Counted from the stretch's first letter, positions 26,257 to 35,189 are shown. The stretch is DNA of 64,000 nt from Bacillus sp. ISL-51 (GCF_018613535.1 NZ_JAGGQB010000002.1:62001-126000), one strand, 5' to 3'. Notes: a model not told the origin generated them from the sequence alone. Translations and numbers: made by a program.

Positions 26257-26265
26257 TGGTATATT
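26257..26265 (+). promoter_or_regulatory. Extended -10 candidate for ltaS
   Basis: TGGTATATT resembles an extended -10 element (TGnTATAAT) 62 bp before the ltaS start; no convincing -35. Confidence 0.35.
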
Positions 26266-26326
26266 GATTACGTTCGTTTTTTCTATCGTTCCGTTTAAAC
26301 CGTGATCGGAAAAAAGGAGTGTAACA

Positions 26327-28264
26327 ATGAAAACATTTATAAAAGAAAGAGGACTTGCGTTCTTCTTGATAGCGGTCGTGTTATTGTGGGTGAAGACATA
26401 TGCTGCTTATATTTTAAACTTTAACTTAGGCATAGACAACACGATCCAGAAAATATTGCTTTTTGTGAATCCATTAAGCTCCAGCTTGTTCTTTCTTGGA
26501 TTTGGGCTTCTATTCAAGAAAAAATTACAGCAGACAGCCATTATTGTGATTCATTTTTTAATGTCATTTTTACTGTACGCAAATATCGTGTACTATAGAT
26601 TCTTTAATGATTTTATTACGATTCCGGTTCTCATGCAGGCGAAAACAAACGGCGGCCAGCTGGGAGACAGTGCTTTCTCATTAATGAAATGGACTGACGT
26701 CTTCTACTTCCTTGATACCGTCATTTTGATTATTTTAGCCATTAAGATGAAAAAACCGGCTGAGAAAACGGCTAAAAAATCATTCCGAATCGTTTTGGCT
26801 TCCGCGGTGCTCGTGTTCTTAATCAACCTGGCCGTTGCGGAATCCGACCGTCCCGAGCTGCTGACGCGCTCATTTGATCGAAATTATTTGGTTAAATATT
26901 TGGGAACGTACAACTTTACGATTTATGACGCTGTACAGAATGTGAAATCAAACAGCCAGCGCGCGCTTGCCGATTCAAGCGATGTGACGGATGTGGAAAA
27001 CTATATGAAGGCCAACTATGACGTGCCGAACAACGTATATTTCGGAAAAGCCGAAGGGAAGAACGTCATTTACGTCTCATTAGAGTCTTTGCAATCCTTT
27101 ATCATTGATTACAAAATTAACGGCAAAGAAGTCACACCGTTTTTAAACAAACTGGCACATGATCACAACACATTCTACTTTGATAACTTTTTCCACCAAA
27201 CGGGACAAGGTAAAACATCCGATGCGGAATTTATGATGGAAAACTCTCTGTACCCGCTTGCGCAAGGCTCAGTTTTCGTAAACAAAGCACAAAACACGCT
27301 TCAGTCGGTTCCCGCTATACTGAAGGGCAAAAATTACACATCTGCCGCTTTCCACGGAAATACGCAGACATTCTGGAACCGAAATGAAATGTACAAAGCG
27401 GAAGGCATCGATAAGTTTTTTGACTCTGCTTATTATGACATGAGCGAAGAGAACACGAAAAACTACGGCATGAAAGACAAACCGTATTTCAAAGAATCCA
27501 TGCCGCTTCTGAAAAGCCTGCCGCAGCCGTTCTATACGAAGTTCATTACGCTGTCCAACCATTTCCCATTCGGAATGGATAAAGAAGACACGGACTTCCC
27601 GGCAGGAGACTTTGGCGATTCTGTCGTCAACAATTACTTCCAGTCAGCAAACTATCTGGATGAGTCGATCGAGCAATTCTTTAAAGACTTGAAAAAAGAC
27701 GGCCTGTACGATAAATCCATTATCGTCATGTACGGAGACCACTACGGCATCTCTGAAAACCACGATAAAGCGATGGCGAAAGTACTCGGCAAAGATGAAA
27801 TTACGGATTACGACAATGCCCAGCTTCAGCGGGTTCCGCTCTTTATTCACGCTCCTGGCGTCAAAGGCGGACAGATTCATAAGTATTCCGGTGATGTCGA
27901 TGTCGCACCGACTGTTCTGCATTTGCTGGGCGTCGATACGAAGGATTATCTCATGTCAGGTTCTGATATCTTATCGAAAGAGCACCGGGAGGTCATTCCG
28001 TTCCGTAACGGCGACTTCATTTCGCCAAACTATACGAAAATATCCGGCAAGTATTATGATACAAAAACCGGCAGACTCTTGCAGGATGCAGAAGTTGACA
28101 AAAAAGAAGACTCTCTCGTCAAGACTGAACTCGAAATGTCTGATAAAATCATCAACGGCGACCTGCTTCGTTTCTATCAGCCTAAAGGATTCAAGAAGGT
28201 AGATCCGACACAATACGATTATACGAAACGTGATGATTCTTCATCAGAGGATCAAAATCAATAA
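26327..28264 (+). CDS. ltaS: Lipoteichoic acid synthase LtaS (YflE)
   Basis: A 645-residue polymerase that builds the polyglycerolphosphate chain of lipoteichoic acid from phosphatidylglycerol. Five membrane helices fill residues 10-175. A linker with a signal-peptidase-like ALA site (213-215) follows, then the extracellular sulfatase-fold domain. The catalytic nucleophile is T297 in TGQGKTSDAE, a metal-ligand glutamate lies in SLESLQ (E253), and MYGDHYG and the C-terminal HAPG regions complete the active site. ATG 26327 follows AAGGAGTG. Monocistronic, closed by a bidirectional terminator. Confidence 0.95.
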   Translation: MKTFIKERGLAFFLIAVVLLWVKTYAAYILNFNLGIDNTIQKILLFVNPLSSSLFFLGFGLLFKKKLQQTAIIVIHFLMSFLLYANIVYYRFFNDFITIPVLMQAKTNGGQLGDSAFSLMKWTDVFYFLDTVILIILAIKMKKPAEKTAKKSFRIVLASAVLVFLINLAVAESDRPELLTRSFDRNYLVKYLGTYNFTIYDAVQNVKSNSQRALADSSDVTDVENYMKANYDVPNNVYFGKAEGKNVIYVSLESLQSFIIDYKINGKEVTPFLNKLAHDHNTFYFDNFFHQTGQGKTSDAEFMMENSLYPLAQGSVFVNKAQNTLQSVPAILKGKNYTSAAFHGNTQTFWNRNEMYKAEGIDKFFDSAYYDMSEENTKNYGMKDKPYFKESMPLLKSLPQPFYTKFITLSNHFPFGMDKEDTDFPAGDFGDSVVNNYFQSANYLDESIEQFFKDLKKDGLYDKSIIVMYGDHYGISENHDKAMAKVLGKDEITDYDNAQLQRVPLFIHAPGVKGGQIHKYSGDVDVAPTVLHLLGVDTKDYLMSGSDILSKEHREVIPFRNGDFISPNYTKISGKYYDTKTGRLLQDAEVDKKEDSLVKTELEMSDKIINGDLLRFYQPKGFKKVDPTQYDYTKRDDSSSEDQNQ

Positions 28265-28266
28265 AC

Positions 28267-28299
28267 AAAAGCCAGATCATGAAATGATCTGGCTTTTTT
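28267..28299. terminator. Bidirectional terminator after ltaS
   Basis: AAAAGCCAGATCAT / ATGATCTGGCTTTT with a GAA loop. Confidence 0.92.
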
Positions 28300-28302
28300 A
28301 TG

Positions 28303-28749
28303 TTATAAGCTCCCTGTTACGGCCATAGAGCGCTGTTGAAGGCTGTCGGATAAAAGTGAATACGCGACTACTTTCTTCTTTTGCTGTTTGACGACATCCA
28401 CGTGATCTTCGTAGCTGTACACAAACAGCGTAACGTCTTTTTTGCCTTTTTTCGTCTCAATGACAAGCGGAGCGGCTCCGTTTTTCGGATGTAAATAAAG
28501 CTGTTCATCCCCCGGGTATATATAATGCCGCTCTAAAAAAACGGCTTCGTTCAAATCATGAATAATCCGGCTTTTGTCTTCGCCTTCCAAGGGTTTTCCG
28601 CCGCAGGATACGGTGGCAGACGCGTCACTGAGTTTCGAATGAATTTCAAATTTGCGGAGAATCCACTCCACAGCACCGGTCGGAAGGCACGTCAGCACTA
28701 TCTTAATAAGACTTATGACAATAATAGAAACTACTGCAATCCATGTCAC
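28303..28749 (-). CDS. yfmQ: YfmQ-like membrane-anchored protein
   Basis: A 148-residue protein with one N-terminal membrane helix (residues 3-24), then a soluble domain with paired Lys-rich strands (KKGKKDVTLFVYSYEDHVDVVKQQKKKVVAY). I read it as the YfmQ family of B. subtilis, from memory of the sequence; function unknown. GTG 28749 follows GGAG by ten bases. In B. subtilis yfmQ lies between yfmP and yfmR; that slot is empty in this window, so the gene appears relocated by about 24 kb. Confidence 0.6.
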   Translation of the reverse strand: MTWIAVVSIIVISLIKIVLTCLPTGAVEWILRKFEIHSKLSDASATVSCGGKPLEGEDKSRIIHDLNEAVFLERHYIYPGDEQLYLHPKNGAAPLVIETKKGKKDVTLFVYSYEDHVDVVKQQKKKVVAYSLLSDSLQQRSMAVTGSL

Positions 28750-28844
28750 CTTTCATCATCTCCATTATGTTTCTACATGAATCGTAACATAGGACGGTCA
28801 GTTGTTTTTTGTACATTATGTGAAACTTGATATGGTTTCCAAAT

Positions 28845-28878
28845 AAAAATCCGGATCAAATGAATGATCCGGATTTTC
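28845..28878 (-). terminator. Terminator of nagP
   Basis: AAAATCCGGATCA / TGATCCGGATTTT stem with a 7-nt loop directly after the nagP stop. Confidence 0.85.
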
Positions 28879-28880
28879 TA

Positions 28881-30257
28881 TTACGGCTGATCGGCACGCC
28901 GGACAGCCTCTCTCAATTCCTCCGCGGCAAATTCCACGTTCGGCCCGATAATGACCTGTGCCGTTTTGCTTCCCGTTTTGATGACCCCTTTTGCCCCGGC
29001 TTTTTTAAGAACACCTTCATCAATAAGGGACGTATCCTTCACTGTCAGTCTGAGACGTGTCGCACAGTGGTCGATGGTTTCGAGGTTTTGTCTTCCGCCG
29101 AGCCCCTTGAGCATTACATTCTCCTGAACGGCACCGGCCGTATCCTCGCCGAGCACCTCTTCTTCATCTTCATCATCTTCCCGCCCCGGCGTTTTCAAGT
29201 TTAACGTTTTGATCAGCACGTAGAAGACGACAAAATATAACACCGCATAACAAATTCCGACGACGAGCAATAGCAGCGGTTTTTCCGCAATGCCGTAGCT
29301 GAGCAGATAATCAATCGCCCCCGCTGAAAATGAAAAACCGGACCGTATGCCGAGAACATTTACGATAAATAAAGAAAAACCGGTTAATAAAGCATGTACT
29401 CCGTATAAGAGCGGTGATAAAAACATAAACGCGAATTCAATCGGTTCTGTAATTCCGGTAATAAAGGCGGTCAGCGCGAGACCGATCATCATTCCCGCCG
29501 TCGCCTTGCGTTTACTCGGCTTAGCCGTTGCAATCATCGCGAGACATGCGGCCGGAAGCCCAAACATCATAATCGGGAAGAACCCCGTCATATATGTGCC
29601 GGCTGTCGGATCTTTGGCAAAAAAGCGGGCCAAGTCTCCCGTCTTTCCGTGAAACTCGCCGAACTGAAACCAAAAAATATTGTTGAGCACATGATGAAGC
29701 CCGAATGGAATTAAAAGTCTGTTAAAAAATCCGAAAATTCCCGCTCCGATTCCGCCAAGCCCGATCATCCACTCTCCAAATGAGGTAATGACCGACTGAA
29801 TCGGCGGCCAGACAAACCCTAAAAGCCCTGCCAAAATGATGGTGATAACGGCCGTTACGATCGGAACGAGCCTGCGGCCGCTGAAAAACCCGAGATACTC
29901 AGGCAGCTTCGTATCTTTAAAACGGTTATACGTGTACCCCGCGATTAATCCCGCGATAATTCCCCCGAATACGGCCATGTTATTCGTATTGTTAATTGAT
30001 TTAACAGCCGCATCCAGCATAGTATAGGAGATTGCTCCTGATAAAGCGGCAGCCCCGTTGCTGTCCTTGGAAATGCCGATGGCGATACCGATCGCGAAAA
30101 TTAAAGGCAAATGATCAAATACCGCTGTCCCCGCCGCGTAAATAAACGGAATATTTAATAAGTCCTCCCTGCCAATGGCCAAAATGATGCCCACTGCGGG
30201 CAGAACAGCAATCGGAAGCATAAAAGATTTCCCAAGTTTTTGCAAAAATTGAAGCAT
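28881..30257 (-). CDS. nagP: N-acetylglucosamine PTS permease, EIICB component
   Basis: A 458-residue PTS transporter of the glucose/GlcNAc family. EIIC (residues 1-365) has about ten hydrophobic segments with FGLPAACLAM and GITEPIEFAFMF. EIIB follows an acidic linker (EDDEDEEEVLGED) and carries the phosphocysteine in DHCATRLRLTV near residue 404. It imports GlcNAc as the 6-phosphate. Two in-frame starts exist; ATG 30257 has AAGGGGG nine bases upstream and was chosen. The palindrome upstream may be its GntR-type operator. Confidence 0.9.
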   Translation of the reverse strand: MLQFLQKLGKSFMLPIAVLPAVGIILAIGREDLLNIPFIYAAGTAVFDHLPLIFAIGIAIGISKDSNGAAALSGAISYTMLDAAVKSINNTNNMAVFGGIIAGLIAGYTYNRFKDTKLPEYLGFFSGRRLVPIVTAVITIILAGLLGFVWPPIQSVITSFGEWMIGLGGIGAGIFGFFNRLLIPFGLHHVLNNIFWFQFGEFHGKTGDLARFFAKDPTAGTYMTGFFPIMMFGLPAACLAMIATAKPSKRKATAGMMIGLALTAFITGITEPIEFAFMFLSPLLYGVHALLTGFSLFIVNVLGIRSGFSFSAGAIDYLLSYGIAEKPLLLLVVGICYAVLYFVVFYVLIKTLNLKTPGREDDEDEEEVLGEDTAGAVQENVMLKGLGGRQNLETIDHCATRLRLTVKDTSLIDEGVLKKAGAKGVIKTGSKTAQVIIGPNVEFAAEELREAVRRADQP

Positions 30258-30297
30258 AACTCCCATCCCCCTTCTTTTTTCTCAAATATACCATATA

Positions 30298-30313
30298 AGA
30301 TAACTAGTTATCT
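30298..30313. promoter_or_regulatory. 16-bp palindrome upstream of nagP
   Basis: AGATAACTAGTTATCT is a perfect palindrome 41 bp before nagP. On the minus strand it sits between TTGGTA and TATATG with 17-bp spacing, so it may overlap the promoter. B. subtilis nagP is repressed by NagR (GntR/HutC type), whose sites are of similar length, but this sequence differs from the site I remember. Confidence 0.45.
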
Positions 30314-30421
30314 ATACCAATTTTCCTTATCTTTTTGTGACAAGTCTTGTTGGTTTTCTATTTATAAAGCAGTTGTGGTAAGCTTGAATCAGATGATTAA
30401 AAATAGAAAGTAGGAATGACA

Positions 30422-31171
30422 ATGATTGTAACCAACGATCAAGAATTAGAAGGCCTAAAAAAAATCGGCAGAATCGTGGCGCTGGCGCGTGAAGAAATGA
30501 AGAAAAAAGCGGAGCCCGGCATGAGCACAAAGGACCTTGACCTGATTGGAAAGGCAGTGCTTGACGAGCACGGTGCCGCTTCCGCTCCGGAGAAGGAATA
30601 CGACTTTCCCGGCGTGACGTGCATCAGCGTAAATGATGAGGTGGCGCACGGCATTCCGAGCACCTCCAAAATATTAAAAGCGGGAGATCTCGTTAATATT
30701 GATATTTCAGCGGAGTTCGGCGGTTTTTACTCTGATACGGGGATTTCGTTTGTGCTTGGCGAAGGTGACGAACTCCTGCAAAAGCTCTGCAATTGCGCAG
30801 CTTCTGCATTTGAAAAAGGGCTTGAACAGGCAAAAGCCGGCAAGCGGCAAAACCAAATCGGCAGAGCCGTCTATCATGAAGCGCGCTCTAACGGCTTTAC
30901 GGTCATCAAAACGCTGACAGGCCACGGCATCGGCAGAAGCCTGCATGAAGCGCCGAACCACATTATGAATTACTATGATCCGTTTGATAACGCGCTGTTC
31001 AAAAATGGCACGGTCATCGCGCTTGAGCCGTTTATCTCAACAAAGGCCGAAACGACTGTTGAAGCGGGAGACGGCTGGACCTATAAAACGCCGGATAAAA
31101 GCCTTGTCGCCCAAGTGGAGCATACAATCGTGATTACAAAAGACAAACCGATCATTTTAACAGCGCTATAA
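30422..31171 (+). CDS. mapB: Methionine aminopeptidase MapB (YflG)
   Basis: A 249-residue type I methionine aminopeptidase removing the initiator Met from nascent proteins. The dimetal ligands are visible in order: NIDISAEFGGFYSDTG (two Asp), LTGHGIGRSLHE (His), ALEPF (Glu) and QVEHTI (Glu). ATG 30422 is preferred over ATG 30416 because it gives the family length and a proper distance from AGGA. A second chromosomal map gene normally exists in this genus. Confidence 0.92.
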   Translation: MIVTNDQELEGLKKIGRIVALAREEMKKKAEPGMSTKDLDLIGKAVLDEHGAASAPEKEYDFPGVTCISVNDEVAHGIPSTSKILKAGDLVNIDISAEFGGFYSDTGISFVLGEGDELLQKLCNCAASAFEKGLEQAKAGKRQNQIGRAVYHEARSNGFTVIKTLTGHGIGRSLHEAPNHIMNYYDPFDNALFKNGTVIALEPFISTKAETTVEAGDGWTYKTPDKSLVAQVEHTIVITKDKPIILTAL

Positions 31172-31227
31172 TGTTTGATCTCCCTCCGAAACAGGTATAC
31201 AACAACTAACCCGAAGGAGGGAGACGC

Positions 31228-31539
31228 ATGAAAAAAGACAAAGAAAAAATTCAAATTGAAAACGAGATACACGCCATGCACGGCGTAACGAAACAGCAGA
31301 TATTAGAGGATTTTGAGGAATTTAAGGCATACTTGCACCAGAAAATTTCTGTCGGCAAAAAAATAGGCTTAGATGACAGTAAAATTACCAAAAGCGCCGC
31401 CATCCTCGGGGACTATCTCGCAAAGCACGAGGAGCCTCATAATGCGGAAGAAAAGTTATTACAGGAGCTGTGGCGGATTGCGGATGAAAACGAAAAACAG
31501 CATTTGGCGCAGCTTTTAGTCAAACTTGCCGGGCACTGA
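31228..31539 (+). CDS. yflH: DUF3243 protein YflH
   Basis: A 103-residue helical protein of the DUF3243 family. The signature is ILEDFEEFKAYLHQKISVGKKIGLDDSKITKSA (split here by description: helix 1 near residues 25-45, then a KK-G turn). Function unknown. ATG 31228 follows AAGGAGGGAG. A short hairpin terminator begins at its stop codon. Confidence 0.82.
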   Translation: MKKDKEKIQIENEIHAMHGVTKQQILEDFEEFKAYLHQKISVGKKIGLDDSKITKSAAILGDYLAKHEEPHNAEEKLLQELWRIADENEKQHLAQLLVKLAGH

Positions 31540-31558
31540 TGACAGTGTCCGTCTTTTT
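31531..31558 (+). terminator. Terminator of yflH
   Basis: GGCACTG / CAGTGTC around a short ATGA loop, followed by GTCTTTTT; it includes the yflH stop codon. Confidence 0.55.
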
Positions 31559-31621
31559 ATGCTCCTTGATAAAAGATGTGCTACACTGGACATATGTCTG
31601 TGAAAGGAGCCATTTCTCAAC

Positions 31622-31777
31622 ATGTGGTTTATTATCTTCGGATTGATTTTCTTTATCGAAAGCATCATTCTGACCGTTTACGGGGTTAAGAAAAAGAAAG
31701 GGCTGCTGATTTATTTCGGCATCGTTTTCGGCATTATGACTCTCGGTACGGTGCTGTTAAAATTAACCGGTCATTAA
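31622..31777 (+). CDS. yflI: Small membrane protein YflI
   Basis: A 51-residue protein made of two membrane helices (residues 2-20 and 28-47) joined by a KKKKG turn. The reading frame, start [11 protein letters not shown] and length fit B. subtilis YflI; function unknown. AAAGGAG precedes the ATG by 12 bases, a longer gap than usual. Confidence 0.75.
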   Translation: MWFIIFGLIFFIESIILTVYGVKKKKGLLIYFGIVFGIMTLGTVLLKLTGH

Positions 31778-31888
31778 GCATGAAAAGACAGTCCTTCACA
31801 TATATATGTAAGAAAGCTTACCGTCTCTGAATCGAAAGTCTCAGTTTTTGCTTCATCCCTTTTCAGCGTCTTTTTATAGATGTTACAA

Positions 31889-31904
31889 TGCCAAAAGTTT
31901 GGCA
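31889..31904. promoter_or_regulatory. Operator-like inverted repeat before yflJ
   Basis: TGCCAAA-AG-TTTGGCA, perfect 7-bp arms, starts at the last base of a TACAAT -10 box (31884-31889), so it covers the presumed transcription start of yflJ. Confidence 0.45.
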
Positions 31905-31917
31905 AAAACTGAAGAAA

Positions 31918-31935
31918 CTCTCCTGTACGGGAGAG
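31918..31935 (+). promoter_or_regulatory. Leader hairpin of yflJ
   Basis: CTCTCC / GGGAGAG hairpin ends six bases before AAAGGAG, the yflJ ribosome site; it could modulate translation or mRNA stability. Confidence 0.35.
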
Positions 31936-31956
31936 CGGGGAAAGGAGTTTTCTGAC

Positions 31957-32091
31957 ATGCATTATGGCAGTAAAGGCTGGTATGTAGCAGAATTAAAGAA
32001 AAAAGGGATTACTCATTATGAAGGAAGAAAGCTTCAAAGCTTTAAAACCTATTTTCTTGCCAATCTGCTCGAAACGAAAAAACAATCATAA
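31957..32091 (+). CDS. yflJ: Small conserved protein YflJ
   Basis: A 44-residue basic protein, MHYGSKGWYVAELKKKGI..., conserved as YflJ in B. subtilis (DUF2639-like). Function unknown. ATG 31957 follows AAAGGAG with 9-nt spacing. The frame is open 23 codons further upstream, but that part is the leader with its inverted repeat and hairpin. Followed by a bidirectional terminator. Confidence 0.78.
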   Translation: MHYGSKGWYVAELKKKGITHYEGRKLQSFKTYFLANLLETKKQS

Positions 32092-32098
32092 CGTGTGT

Positions 32099-32129
32099 AA
32101 GCCGTGCTTTTTAACAGCACGGCTTTTTT
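32099..32129. terminator. Bidirectional terminator between yflJ and yflK
   Basis: AAGCCGTGCT / AGCACGGCTT stem with TTTTTT. Confidence 0.88.
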
Positions 32130-32132
32130 CAT

Positions 32133-32804
32133 TTATACTTCGAGCAGCCTGTCCCTTTTTTTCAGAAAGGATGCCCTCCAGCTTTCTGACAGCGCCTCTT
32201 CCCTTAATATCTCTTCAATCGCAGACAGATTATGTTTATCACGGTAGTTCAGTTCGTTCGCATACCAAACGGAAATGCCTTCTTTCCCCCTGGACAGCCG
32301 TTTCAGCTCAGGACGGGGATCGACGCGCCCTTCTTGAAGCACCCTGAAATAAAAGCCGGTAAAGCCCGTCTTCTGGACTTGGAGCACCATGTCCTTTACC
32401 TCATATTTCAGCGCGAGCTTGACACAGGGCTGGCGCGGCTGGCTCACTTGGACAACCGCTTCGCCCAGCTGAAATACATCGCCGATCCACACATCTTGCT
32501 CCGGCAGCCCTTTTACCGTTACATTCTCGCCAAATGCGGCAGCCGGAAGTTTTCTCTTCAAGGCGTTTTCCCAATAGGGGTAATGCTCGGCCGGATACAC
32601 ACAAACCGCTTTATCAGGACCGCCGTGATGCTTCAGGTCGGCTTGTCCGTCTCCTTCGAAATGCGTTTTCCGCAGCATCACGGGCGAGTCCGCCGGACGC
32701 TTGACGATGCCGGATTCAACTTGCTTGCCGGCGAATTCATGAAGCTCGGGTTTTCCGAGATTGATAGATAATACAGAATAAGAAACAGGCTGCATCTCAT
32801 TCAC
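32133..32804 (-). CDS. yflK: MOSC-domain protein YflK
   Basis: A 223-residue MOSC-domain protein. Typical features are HGGPDKAVCVYPAEHYPYW (near residue 60), FGENVTVKGL, IGDVFQLGEAVVQVSQPRQPCVKL with the conserved cysteine, and a C-terminal helical tail. MOSC proteins bind molybdenum cofactor or move sulfur; E. coli YiiM is a relative that detoxifies N-hydroxylated bases. Two in-frame ATGs (32804, 32795) share the ribosome site AAAGGA; the true start is undecided. Confidence 0.85.
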   Translation of the reverse strand: MNEMQPVSYSVLSINLGKPELHEFAGKQVESGIVKRPADSPVMLRKTHFEGDGQADLKHHGGPDKAVCVYPAEHYPYWENALKRKLPAAAFGENVTVKGLPEQDVWIGDVFQLGEAVVQVSQPRQPCVKLALKYEVKDMVLQVQKTGFTGFYFRVLQEGRVDPRPELKRLSRGKEGISVWYANELNYRDKHNLSAIEEILREEALSESWRASFLKKRDRLLEV

Positions 32805-32861
32805 ATCCTTTGCGAAAATAAAAAGCTTTCTTTATCATAGTTAGAAAAAGGTGGTTTTTCC

Positions 32862-33134
32862 ATGCTTCAATATCGTATGATCGCAGACGGCCGGGTTCAG
32901 GGCGTAGGTTTTCGGTACTTCGTACAGATGGAAGCTGACAAACAAAAGTTAGCCGGCTGGGTCAAAAACCTCGATGACGGACGTGTCGAAATATTGGCTG
33001 AAGGCCCTGAAGAATCTTTAAAAACCTTTGTCAGGGCCGTCAGAAAAGGGAGCCCCTTCTCCAATGTCACAAACGTAACAGTCACAGAATCACACAAACT
33101 TGAAGGGTACCGCACCTTTACAATCAGTTACTGA
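32862..33134 (+). CDS. acyP: Acylphosphatase YflL
   Basis: A 90-residue acylphosphatase hydrolysing acyl phosphates. The catalytic pair is exactly placed: R18 in GRVQGVGFR and N36 in [11 protein letters not shown]. Full family length. ATG 32862 follows AAAAAGGTGG. Its stop codon overlaps the end of convergent nos by seven bases. Confidence 0.94.
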   Translation: MLQYRMIADGRVQGVGFRYFVQMEADKQKLAGWVKNLDDGRVEILAEGPEESLKTFVRAVRKGSPFSNVTNVTVTESHKLEGYRTFTISY

Positions 33135-34219
33135 TAAGGTTTATCCTGATAAAAATAATTCGGTTTCACAATCGTATTGTCATACGATTTGTGGAAGATG
33201 TGGGTGGAGGCCGGCGAGATCGGCGGAATCAGCCAAGTCCAGTCCCCCGTCAGTTTTCTGCCTGCGTCTTGCTCCTGTTCTTCAAAACGCTTAAATTGAT
33301 TCGCCGCCGTATGATGATCCACAATACTGACACCGTGCTTCTTATAGGAATACAGCACCGCCTTATTCAGCTCCACAAGAACCTGATCCTTCCACAGATC
33401 GGTGTTTAAATCGGATGAAATGCCTATGACTGAAGCGATTTTTTTCAGCATATCGTATCGTTTTTCATCGGCGAGATTCCGCGCGCCGATTTCGGTTCCC
33501 ATGTACCACCCGTTAAAAGGCGCAGCGTTGTAAACCAATCCGCCGATTTCAAGCTTCATATCAGCGATGATCGGAACGCCGTACCACTTTAAATTTAAAT
33601 TCGCGATGGCTTCGATTTCCGGATGTGTGATCGGCACTTCTTTCACCAGTGACTGGGGCAGCTCATACCAAACAGGCTGCTCGTCCCCCTTCATCCGGAA
33701 AAGCAGCGGTAAAATGTCAAAATCAGTCCGCTTTCCGCGCCAGCCTAGCTTTTCACAAACAGCAGTCAGCGCGGCCGAAGCAGGGTCGCCGATTCTTCCC
33801 TCTTCCGTCTCGTACCCCGCATAGCGGATCAGCTGATGATTCCAAATTTCAACCTGTTTTTCGCCATGACGTTCAGGGGGGAAAATGGTGATCGTCGGTT
33901 TTATTTTTCCGTCATTTGTCGCGATTTCAATGTGTTCGAATAAGGCGTCACGCACCTCTTCTTTCGTCTTCACGCCGCGTTTGTCAATGACATTCAGCGA
34001 TTGCCAGAACAAACGCCCGATACAGCGGTTGCTGTTCCGCCACGCCATTTTTGCCCCGTGTGCAAGCTCTTCCGGCGTATGGACATAACTTCCCGTCCGT
34101 TCTATTTCATCTTTAATTGCGTTAAGGCGCGCATTGATCTGCGGCTCTATTCCAAGCTCCCGATAGCAAACGTCTATAAACGCCTTCGCCTCATTCCAGA
34201 GTAATTCCGTATGTCTCAA
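33128..34219 (-). CDS. nos: Bacterial nitric oxide synthase oxygenase
   Basis: A 363-residue NOS oxygenase making NO from arginine. The haem thiolate is C66 in [13 protein letters not shown]; the arginine-binding glutamate is in [25 protein letters not shown] and HIFHKSYDN lie near the C-terminus. There is no reductase domain, as in other Bacillus NOS. The start is TTG 34219: AAGGAG stands nine bases before it, the product has the length of B. subtilis NOS, and the 20 upstream codons lack family similarity. The 3' end overlaps convergent yflL by seven bases. Confidence 0.93.
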   Translation of the reverse strand: MRHTELLWNEAKAFIDVCYRELGIEPQINARLNAIKDEIERTGSYVHTPEELAHGAKMAWRNSNRCIGRLFWQSLNVIDKRGVKTKEEVRDALFEHIEIATNDGKIKPTITIFPPERHGEKQVEIWNHQLIRYAGYETEEGRIGDPASAALTAVCEKLGWRGKRTDFDILPLLFRMKGDEQPVWYELPQSLVKEVPITHPEIEAIANLNLKWYGVPIIADMKLEIGGLVYNAAPFNGWYMGTEIGARNLADEKRYDMLKKIASVIGISSDLNTDLWKDQVLVELNKAVLYSYKKHGVSIVDHHTAANQFKRFEEQEQDAGRKLTGDWTWLIPPISPASTHIFHKSYDNTIVKPNYFYQDKPYQ

Positions 34220-34253
34220 AAAAACTCTCTCCTTCAATTCACATCTGCTTTTC

Positions 34254-34281
34254 ATTGTATCGTTTTTAGGAGTGAACACAA
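34254..34281 (-). promoter_or_regulatory. Candidate sigma-A promoter of nos
   Basis: On the minus strand TTGTGT (34276-34281), 16-bp spacer, TACAAT (34254-34259), 35 bp before the TTG start. Confidence 0.5.
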
Positions 34282-34316
34282 TGGTTTTTTTGTATCATAC
34301 TGGAAAGACAGCAGAA

Positions 34317-34346
34317 AAAACACCTGTGATAAACGCAGGTGTTTTA
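34317..34346 (-). terminator. Terminator of citM-yflN
   Basis: AAAACACCTG / CAGGTGTTTT with an 8-nt loop and a T-run; it overlaps the yflN stop codon. Confidence 0.85.
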
Positions 34347-35138
34347 CAAAACGGAGTGAAGTTTTTTTGCTAGTATAAGCAAATCCTCACGGTAGTTTTT
34401 TCCCGTCATCGGTATCCCGTGCCCCGTGAGGAGCGCTTCCGGTTCAAGCTCTGCCAGCTTCTGAACGGACGCGGCGGCCGTCTTTGTATCAATCGTAAAG
34501 TAAGCGGGCGGCCCGTGAAGCTCCTGTTTTTGAATGACAACGTCTGCAAGCGATTCCTGTTCGACAGTGATCACGGCATCGCCGGCAAGCAGGACACGGT
34601 CTTTCTCTCGAAATAAAGAAATATGGCCGGGCGTGTGGCCGGGGGTATACACCCATTTCCACTCTTTCAGAAACGGGACAGAACCGTCCGGCGGCAGCGT
34701 TTGAACGTTGGGGATCTGAATCGCATAGCGCGGAAAAAGCGGCGACAGCTTCGCGACCAGTCCTTTTTTAGCATCCGGCTTTGCAGGCGGATAATCCGCT
34801 TTCCCCGTGACGTACGGCCGCTCCTTCTCATGAATGTAAACCGGCACATCCCAAAGCCTCAGTAACTCTTCAATAGCCCCCACATGGTCAAAATGGCCGT
34901 GTGTCAGAATGATGGCTTTCGGCTGATAATCGGCGCCGAACAGCCGTTTTGCTTCTTTTGTTATCATATCCTCAGATTGCGGCATTCCCGCGTCAACTAA
35001 GATCACTTCGTTGGGAGCAGCGGGATTTTCAATAAAATAGACATTCGCAATTTGCACGGTCAGCCCGTGAACGCCTTCTGCAGCTTGAAAACCGGCACCG
35101 CTTCTGACCGAAAAGAGCGGCATAAACGGATCACTCAT
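34344..35138 (-). CDS. yflN: Metallo-beta-lactamase-fold hydrolase YflN
   Basis: A 264-residue MBL-fold protein. Metal ligands are visible in LTHGHFDHVG (HxHxDH near residue 80), YTPGHTPGH, LLAGDAV and LLTGHGIP. Substrate unknown; glyoxalase-II-like hydrolases are closest in motif layout. Of two adjacent ATGs, 35138 has better spacing (7 nt) from AGGAGG. It lies 51 bp after citM with no terminator between, so it is the second gene of the citrate uptake operon. Confidence 0.85.
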   Translation of the reverse strand: MSDPFMPLFSVRSGAGFQAAEGVHGLTVQIANVYFIENPAAPNEVILVDAGMPQSEDMITKEAKRLFGADYQPKAIILTHGHFDHVGAIEELLRLWDVPVYIHEKERPYVTGKADYPPAKPDAKKGLVAKLSPLFPRYAIQIPNVQTLPPDGSVPFLKEWKWVYTPGHTPGHISLFREKDRVLLAGDAVITVEQESLADVVIQKQELHGPPAYFTIDTKTAAASVQKLAELEPEALLTGHGIPMTGKNYREDLLILAKKLHSVL

Positions 35139-35189
35139 CATGGCACCTCCTATGATGCCTTTAGTGTGTGACGATCCGCTTGTTTTATG

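Noticed and set aside
28881-30257. nagP as a maltose or glucose permease
   Set aside because: The EIIC-EIIB order, the linker and the gene order ltaS-nagP-mapB match the GlcNAc transporter better.
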